From assembly GCA_030620095.1 (NCBI GenBank), contig JAUTXW010001615.1, forward strand, positions 2,254,001 through 2,318,000: DNA of 64,000 nt, read 5' to 3'. Below are positions 57,451-64,000 of this stretch, piece after piece. Source of the stretch: Kuschelorhynchus macadamiae (lineage: Eukaryota; Arthropoda; Insecta; Coleoptera; Curculionidae). A program made the position numbers and the translations under genes. The notes beneath the pieces were generated by a model. That model worked only from the letters and a program-made list of their open reading frames with translations, was not told the origin of the DNA and did not search any database. Within the stretch, counting starts at the first letter, position 1. Each line of letters begins with the position of its first letter.

Positions 57451-57554
57451 CACCACTTGCGAAATGTTACTGCCAAGTAAAAACTTGCCAATGTAAATTC
57501 GATTGTTTGGGAAAATTTTCGAGGGAACAGGAGCTCACCTCGGCCAATCAAAAG
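57451..57554 (+). CDS. Host gene exon G
   Basis: A 104-nt open block between TTTGTTTTCAG (a good pyrimidine tract) and AAAG|GTATGC. Phase 1 in, phase 0 out, so it can follow exon E and lead on to exons beyond the window. The peptide APLAKCYCQVKTCQCKFDCL has five Cys in a CxC...CxC...C pattern, then GKFSREQELTSANQK. Perhaps a metal-binding or disulphide-rich segment; no family recognised. Confidence 0.7.
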
Positions 57555-57693
57555 GTATGCGTATTTTATTTATGCAGATCACTTTTGCAACAATTATAAT
57601 GCATCAGCTATTATTAACGTTAATTTCAAAACCAAAAAAAACCGGAACTTTCCTCGTAACGGATTCCAACACGCAAATATAATACAGTTTATA

Positions 57694-59632
57694 CAGGGTG
57701 TCCCAACTAAAAGTATCCACCCCAAATAACAAATCGCCAAGACAAAAAAAAATAAAACGTTCGGACTAATGGGGAATTTTTGCGTTTAAGAAATGTTTTC
57801 TACAAAGACTAAATTATTTTATGAATTGTTCGAAATGTTCGCCATTTACTTCCATGCAATGATACAGACGAGCCTCGAATTCTTCTCGAACATTTTGAAA
57901 TGTTTCAGGTGTTAACTGACGGCATTCAGCTACTATTCGCTGTTTTAAATCCTCAAGTGATTCTGGCTGCACCTTAAAAATCTTTGTTTTCAAGTGTCCC
58001 CAAAGAAAGAAGTCCAACGGCGTCAAATCAGGTGATCGTTCCGGCCATTCGATGGGACCTCTTCTTCCAACCCAGTGATCGGGAAAAGTATTATCGAAAA
58101 AATCTCTTACCGGACGAGCGTAGTGAGGAAGTGCTCCATCTTGTTGAAAGAATATCTGATCATCAGCTAAATCCTGGTCGTTTTCTAGAATCTCAGTAAT
58201 CTGCGGATCGATGGCATTTTCAAGTAAATTTAAATAACTTTCACCATTTAAATTGCCTTCTATGAAAAAGGTCCAACAACGTGATTGCCTAGAATTCCCG
58301 CCCACACGTTTACTTTTAAAGGATGCTGGCTATGGGTTTCCCTGAATAAATGGGGGTTGCTGTCGCTCCAATACCTGCAGTTGTGACGGTTTACTTCTCC
58401 ATTTAAGTAAAATGTGGCTTCGTCAGAAAAACAAATATTGTACAATGAAATGGTATGGTTGTTTAATTTTTCAGAAATATTCTTGTAACTCTACTCTGCG
58501 ATCAAAGTCATCTTCGTTCATTTCGTGAAGCAATTGATATTTAAAGGGTCGAAACTTATGGGATTTTAGAATCCGGTGAACACTGCTTCGGGAGACTCCT
58601 GATATTGCAGCTGTTTCTCTGATGAAGTTACTTGGGACCATAGCAACATGGCCAAGGACTGCAACCTCAACATTTTCATTTCTTATTGGTCTTACTCTTT
58701 CATGCTTTTTATTGACAACTGAGCCGGTTTCGAAAAATTTGTTCCACAGTTGTAATACACTTCTATGAGTCAAAGAATGTTCGGGATGAGATTCATTAAA
58801 ACTTACAGCTGCAGTTCTCGCACAATTATTGTTTCTAATGTAAAGAACAATAATTTCGATTCTCTCTTGTATCGTAAACGTCATAGGCAATTGTTAGAAA
58901 CTTTTGTCTTTTAACACTTTCAGACAAAATAAATTTTAAATAAAATGCACAAACTGTAATAAACGCATGAATGCTTGACACTAAATAAACGATAACAATG
59001 TGATTTTATTTTGTTTGTTGCTGATGTTTTATGATAACAGTAAGAATGGAATGCTGATTTTTTTTTAAATTTTGTACAGTGACAATTCGACAAGTTAGCT
59101 TAAACGTTTTGGCAACGGTCTGTTTCATTGCAAGGGAGTAAATGGCGAACATTTCGAACAATTCATAAAATAATTTAGTCTTTGTAGAAAACATATCTTA
59201 AACGCAAAAATTCCCCATTAATTTACATTTACTATTTTTATTTTCCTCTCGTCCGGAGTAATTATTATTAAAATCTTTTCACTAGCCTGCATCATACCCT
59301 AGATTTAAAGCAGCCAACTCTTGCAGTTAATTTATTAATATTTTTTTTTCGACAAGCTGCCATTTCTTCGGGAATGACAGCAGAGGCTTCAAACTTGGCA
59401 GTTGTAACCAGGGTCGGAAACCCTTCCAAATTAGGGTTTCACTCGACCCCCCTTTCCATTTAACATTTTGGGGGTGAATCTCACCCCCGCTCAGAGGGTG
59501 ATGTTGCGAAATTGAAAATAGGCGCAAAATGTTTCCCCCTCAAAAGCAAAATCGACGGGTCCGAGCGTTTTATTTTTTTTTTGTCTTGGCGACTTGTTAT
59601 TTGGGGTGGATACTTTTAGTTGGGACACCCTG
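57694..59632 (-). mobile_element. Mariner-like element E
   Basis: Ends CAGGGTGTCCCAACTAAAAG and its complement are flanked by TA (57692-57693, 59633-59634). The inverted arms include the 3' end of the transposase gene: 59131-59215 mirrors 57775-57865. About 335 bp (59221-59555) in the right arm have no counterpart on the left, so either an insertion there or a deletion on the left. Confidence 0.88.
57814..58884 (-). pseudogene. Mariner-like transposase, element E (two frameshifts)
   Basis: Starts at the ATG at 58884 (MTFTIQERIEIIVLYIRN). The DNA-binding half ends SVHRILKSHKFRPFKYQLL. A frame change near 58475 leads to YNICFSDEATFYLNGEVNRH with the first catalytic Asp. A one-base loss near 58265 (in the run of T in GPFF) leads to FIEGNLNGESYLNLLENAID. 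The second Asp is in FFQQDGALPH and the third in SPDLTPLDFFLWGHLK; by my count 41 residues separate them. The C-terminus is MEVNGEHFEQFIK. Confidence 0.9.
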
Positions 59633-59689
59633 TATATACAAATAAGTATTTGGTAATAAATGTAAACACATTATAAGATTACACAGGGT

Positions 59690-61860
59690 AACAAAATGAA
59701 AACAAAAATTTGGTGCCGGAAATCTAACATCTGATTTTAGATATTTTTAATGTGCTGATTCCAAAACTGCCACCAGATTTTTTCTATCAGCTCTAGTTTT
59801 TGAGATACAGGTTACAGGTTAATTGATATTTTTTTCTGATAAAGGACAACAAATAAAGAGATAAATATGTACTTAATCCTTAAAATAGAAATTTCCCAGA
59901 ATCTAATTAAACAAATGGATACCTGGAATTGTCTCTGATCCAATGTTCCTATACTAGGAACTACCCAATACACTACTCTTAATTACTTTTATACGTGTAA
60001 TATGACCCGATCCTTCTGTACCTGCTTGGCTGTACTCGATTTAGTATATTACTGAGTTTTCCCAAGTAAAGTTGTGCTATCATTTTGTGTAAATTTTGGT
60101 CGTTTTGTAGTATCAAGACACTAAACTGAAACAATGGCATCCACAAGCATACGTACCTGTGTAAATCATCCCGATGTTTTTTGTTACGTGTGTGGTGAAT
60201 ACACTTCGAAAGAGAGCAGAAAAACGATTTCTGACTTTGTGAAAAGAGCTTATCTTGCCTATTTTGGCGTTCATTTAGGAGATCAAGATAAATCTTGGGC
60301 CCCACATTTCATTTCATTTCAGAACCGCGAAACTATCATGACGACTGCTATTTTTGTCTGGTTAATATTAAAGGCATAAATAGAAACAATAGGCACAAAA
60401 AACAGAAGGCCTGTAGCGCATTCGGAAAAATTACCCGTTTCATCATTCAGCAGTCTACCCGAACTGATAGAAGATGATACAGAAACATCAACGTCTGACG
60501 AAGTTCAAAAAATTCAATCAGAAGACGACAGCGAATTTGAAGCAGATTTAGCAACTCCGCAATGTTTCAATCAAGAAGAACTAAACGATCTTATAAGAGA
60601 CCTGAATCTCTCAAAGGAATCCGCTGAATTACTTGCATCCAGATTAAAAGAAAAAAATCTACTTTGTCCAGGTACTAACATTACATTTTATCGTAAAAGA
60701 GATAAGGATCTGCTGCCTTTTTTCGCTCAAGAAAATGACTTGGTATTCTGTAACAATATAAAAGGGTTCTTAGAAAAAATGGGTTTGCCTGAATACACTC
60801 CAGATGATTGGTGCCTTTTTATTGATAGTTCAAAACGTAGTTTAAAATGTCTTCTTTTACATAACGGTAACAAATATGGCTCAATTCCTATTGGTCATTC
60901 TACTACCATGAAGGAAGGACATGAAACAATTGCATTCGGTTTGAGAAAAATTAAATACCAAGAACGTCAGTGGGTAATTTGTGTTGATTTAAAAATGGTT
61001 AACTTCCTCCTTGGACAGCAGAGTGGTTATACAAAATATCCTTATTTTTTGTGCATTTGGGACAGCAGAGCTAAAAATGAGCACTAGGTTAAAAAAAATT
61101 GGCGTTCAAGAGATGTTATGATTCAAGGAAAACAAAACGTGATCAACGAACCTTTGGTTTCAAGAGAAAAAATCTTACTTCCGCCCTTGCATATCAAGCT
61201 AGGCCTAATGAAGCAATTTGTGAAGGCTTTAAATCGAGATGGAAATTGTTTTGGGTATTTGTCACGTAAATTTCCTGGCATTAGCACGGAAAAACTAAAA
61301 GCTGTAAAATTTGATGGTCAAGTAGTACAAAATTTTCTTGGCAATCACAAAGCAGAGAATTACGTAGAATTAGTGGAAACTATGCTTTCAAATTTTAATA
61401 TTCTCGGCTGTAACATGAGTATAAAAGTTCACTACCTCCACAGCCACCTAGATCTTTTTCCAGAAAACTTAGTTGATTGTAGTGAAGAACAGGGGGAAAG
61501 ATTCCATTAGGATATTAAAACTGTTGAAGATTATTATCAAGGACGATAGCCACATGATGGCGGACTACTGCTGGAGCCTTCAGCGAGACTGCCCTAGTAG
61601 TCCATTCTAGAAAGTTTTTATGTGATTAGTGACTAATGTAATTATGTTTTTCCGATAAATACTTAAATCCATGTGTCTTTGTTTTTTTAACTGGCAATAG
61701 TAATATTATATAATATAACAGTTATAACGTAAAATATATACACAATAAAAAAAACTAGATCTGATAGATAAAATCTGAGAACTTTTTTACATTCTGCATC
61801 CAAAAATTACCCAGGAACAGTTAAAAAATCGCAGGCACCAAAATGTGTCTTGGCTTGTGT
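59690..61860 (+). mobile_element. Second unclassified DNA transposon
   Basis: Inverted ends of about 100 bp: left 59705-59810 (TTTGGTGCC, CAGATTTTTTCTATCAGCTC, TAGTTTTT) and right 61748-61848 (reversed: TTTTGGTGCC, CAGATTTTATCTATCAGATC). The outermost bases are not certain. It contains one broken gene (60134-61610) of a widely distributed uncharacterised repeat protein; I cannot name the superfamily. Confidence 0.65.
60134..61610 (+). pseudogene. Transposase-like protein of the second unclassified element, broken
   Basis: The ATG at 60134 opens MASTSIRTCVNHPDVFCYVC, with a second Cys pair in HHDDCYFCLVNIKG (zinc-finger-like). From 60408 one frame is open for 226 codons, including FNQEELNDLIRDLNLSKESA, WCLFIDSSKRSLKCLLLHNG, VICVDLKMVNFLLGQQSGYT and FLCIWDSRAKNEH, ending in TAG at 61085. 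The same frame goes on with LPPLHIKLGLMKQFVKALNR, NMSIKVHYLHSHLDLFPENL and SEEQGERFH, then TAG at 61508, and the end MMADYCWSLQRDCPSSPF in another frame. A block seems missing between AVKFDG and QVVQNFLGN. The two Asp motifs and the final Glu could be an RNase H-type triad; that is inference. Confidence 0.75.
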
Positions 61861-62282
61861 TATTAATATGTGTCACTTTTATTGATAATGTAAAAATTTC
61901 ATTACGAGGAGACTTCTGTTAAAAGGGCTTACTTATTTTTGAAACCAGGTACCCACGATTTATCTGAAAGATAGAAATGCACAAAATTCATATCTTCTGT
62001 ATGAATCATTTTTCACAAAAATTCTGGAACACAAGAAGTGGAAACGGTTGTTCGTCTCCTTGTAATAATTTAAGCACCCTTCTTGCAACCCCTTAATTTT
62101 AACTTTTTTTTAAATAGCAACCTAGGTCATGAAGGGGCTCGATGAGAAGGTCCTCTAAAACTGAATCCGATGCTGGCAACAAATTAGCGGTCTGCTCATT
62201 TCATCTCAGTAAAATGAGTGCACATAAGTTTTTTAATTAAAATTAATATTCGAGTGAGATTTTTAGAACTCACCTGATTTGG
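61861..62282. other. No gene recognised
   Basis: AT-rich sequence between the second unclassified transposon and a mariner relic. Confidence 0.5.
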
Positions 62283-62580
62283 CTAAGGTAACAAATACTG
62301 AAAGTCATCTCTACCTTCTACTTGACATGCACCGAGTCTGTGGTAAATACTATCAACCGCACGAGTACTTTCGGCTAGTAAATTAGTGACTTCTCTTCTT
62401 AGTCTATCTTGTAGGTCCGCAATGCTGTTTGGTCTATTTTTAAAGAAATCCAATGGTGTGAGGTTCGGAGATCTTCGTGGCCTATCCACAGATTTGGAAA
62501 AATTTCGTCCAAGTACCGTCGAACATTTAAACCAAAATGCGGGTGTTCGCCATCTTGTTGGGACCATGTTCTTTCATAGG
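62283..62580 (-). pseudogene. Mariner-like transposase, C-terminal fragment
   Basis: The minus strand reads WSQQDGEHPHFGLNVRRYLD with the second catalytic Asp and IFPNLWIGH, then after a one-base shift RRSPNLTPLDFF with the third Asp, and SIADLQDRLRREVTNLL to DDFQYLLP. It is cut off upstream by a (TA)n tract and Penelope-like sequence. Confidence 0.75.
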
Positions 62581-62593
62581 GAATATCTGGTTA

Positions 62594-62596
<3 letters not shown>

Positions 62597-62632
<36 letters not shown>
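62597..62632. repeat. (TA)n microsatellite
   Basis: TA tract joining the mariner fragment to the Penelope 3' relic. Confidence 0.95.
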
Positions 62633-62633
<1 letters not shown>

Positions 62634-62890
62634 TTTATATATAAAGATTTTTATTTGCATGTGTATAAATAGTTTTATGTGTTTTGATCATGTGTCGTTC
62701 TCTAATAATGTTTTATGTAAGTAATTAAATGGAATTTTATTAAAGGATTTTTCTCTATAGTCAAATATTTTAAGATATACTATCTATTTGTTTGTTGAAA
62801 CTGACCCTAATTACAGGTATACTATGTTATATTAACACTGATGAAGACTAAGTATTGGTCGAAACGTTTGTTTTTAATGCCAATATCTTT
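62633..62890 (+). mobile_element. Penelope-like 3' relic with hammerhead-like motif
   Basis: Non-coding. At 62838-62865 it reads CTGATGA, A, GAC, a loop, GUC and GAAAC, the same order as in the other Penelope 3' motifs here, but with a 3-bp stem. Assignment to Penelope rests on this motif only. Confidence 0.4.
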
Positions 62891-62932
62891 AAATATAAAT
62901 ATGATATAAGAAAAAAGCCATTAACTCTACCC

Positions 62933-62936
<4 letters not shown>

Positions 62937-63029
<93 letters not shown>

Positions 63030-63041
63030 TATATATATATA

Positions 63042-63118
<77 letters not shown>
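62937..63118. repeat. Long (TA)n tract
   Basis: About 180 bp of TA dinucleotides with a few AAT and GAA interruptions, the longest in the window. Confidence 0.95.
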
Positions 63119-63122
<4 letters not shown>

Positions 63123-63147
63123 TTCACATAGAACACCCTATATCACA

Positions 63148-64000
63148 CAGGGTGTCGTATAAAAAGGGCATTTTTATCGAAATTTAGTAATGGTGAAAAC
63201 TCATTTATTTTAAATACAACACCCTGTATTTTATGGTATCTTCGAATAAACCAATACCTTACCTACAATATTTCCATATATGTTCCTATACCCATCTCCC
63301 ACCATTTTTTAGATATGAGCCAACTTTGAATATTTTCCTGTTTTCAAAGACCATCCTCAACAAAAGCACCCGCCTCGGCACCTGCTTAGCGAATCACTTA
63401 ACTAGTTAGGCCATGTAAGGTTTTATTTACCTCGTACTGACAAATATTTGGAATAAACAGACAGTTTTAAATACGGTGAATAATCCAAAATGTATTTTTT
63501 TAAATACAATTTGTAACTTAAAGGTGTTAGATATTATAAGTGATAATTAAACAAACAAATAATACATGACGTTAATTTTTGGCAAAAGAAAGATAACTAA
63601 TTATTAAATTGCTTAAAATAGCCACCATTTGCATTAAGACATTCGTGCAAACATGTTAATTGGTTTCTTGTTGCTCTTCGTATTTCCTCAGGATTTAATT
63701 CGTCAAAAGCTCGACGTACTCGATTTTCCAGATCCTGGAGATTTTGTATTGGATTTTCTACATACACTCGCTCTTTGATGGTTTCCCAAAGGTAAGAATC
63801 TAGGGGAGTTAGGTGCGGAGACCGAGGTGGCCAATCCCATGGTCCCAAACGTCTGAACCACCTATCTTCGAACATTCCATATAATTCTTGACTCACTTCA
63901 TTGCTGCAATATGGTAACTCATCCAAAAACTCATTAACTGTAGTTCTTAAAATATCCAGATATTTATTCGAAGTTAAATTTTCATCGTAGATACAATAAG
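63148..64000 (-). mobile_element. Mariner-like element, cut by the window end
   Basis: The left end reads CAGGGTGTCGTATAAAAAGG near 63148; a second related phrase, ACACCCTGTATTTTATGG, lies at 63221. Transposase sequence begins on the minus strand at 63597 and runs off the window. Confidence 0.7.
63597..64000 (-). pseudogene. Mariner-like transposase, partial, second Asp deleted
   Basis: On the minus strand, from the window edge: YDENLTSNKYLDILRTTVNE, FLDELPYCSNEVSQELYGMF, RLGPWDWPPRSPHLTPLDSY with the third Asp, and CLNANGGYFKQFNN at the end. Compared with the other genes here, the block holding QxDGAPPH is missing between DELPY and CSNEV, so the second catalytic Asp is gone. Open otherwise. 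The N-terminus is outside the window. Confidence 0.8.

Noticed and set aside
62927..63136. Open frame made of Tyr-Ile repeats
   Set aside because: Translation of a (TA)n microsatellite.
1..64000. CRISPR array, operons or other prokaryotic features
   Set aside because: No spaced identical short repeats; introns, LINEs and mariners show that the DNA is eukaryotic.

Overview
The window is eukaryotic nuclear DNA, AT-rich and crowded with transposable elements. The mix of families (many Tc1/mariner-type elements with roughly DD41D spacing, Penelope-like elements, jockey/CR1-type LINEs, pogo/Tigger, hAT, Crypton) and the short spliceosomal introns point to an arthropod, most likely an insect. I cannot name the species. 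There is no operon structure and no complete intact protein-coding gene. Nearly every long ORF belongs to a decayed mobile element.

The one feature that looks like a host gene is a chain of exons on the + strand that are not bounded by start and stop codons and so are easily missed: 5717-6142, 19413-19550, 27268-27497, 33631-33835, 43720-43872 and 48992-49066. The chain then ends in 55480-55574 (with a stop codon) or continues in 57451-57554. Each block is fully open between an AG acceptor and a GT donor, and the codon phases agree across every junction (1,1,0,1,1,1). The introns are 5-13 kb and hold all the mobile elements. I do not recognise the protein; it is Ser/Thr/Glu-rich with cysteine clusters.

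Layout: 0.6-5.3 kb, a decayed ZBED/GTF2IRD2-like hAT, a long-TIR mariner and a hAT end. 5.7-6.1 kb, exon A. 6.3-19.3 kb, Penelope relics, a second long-TIR mariner, an unclassified DNA transposon (11.1-14.0 kb), a structured tandem repeat and two degenerate mariners, many of them against (TA)n tracts. 19.4 kb, exon B. 20.5-26.9 kb, two LINEs head to head. 27.3 kb, exon C. 28.0-33.6 kb, a LINE tail, a Tigger split by a Penelope element, and a second copy of the first mariner. 33.6 kb, exon D. 34.0-43.6 kb, a Crypton, a Tigger split by a LINE, and mariner relics. 43.7 kb, exon X. 44.2-49 kb, a Penelope element and a hAT with an 8-bp target duplication that carries a tRNA-like inverted repeat. 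49.0 kb, exon E. 49.2-54.6 kb, satellite-like repeats and two Cryptons. 55.5 and 57.5 kb, exons F and G. 57.7-64 kb, a mariner, a second unclassified DNA transposon and mariner and Penelope relics.

The elements are nested, and each coding copy carries at least one disabling change, so the window reads as a record of successive insertions into the introns of one long gene.
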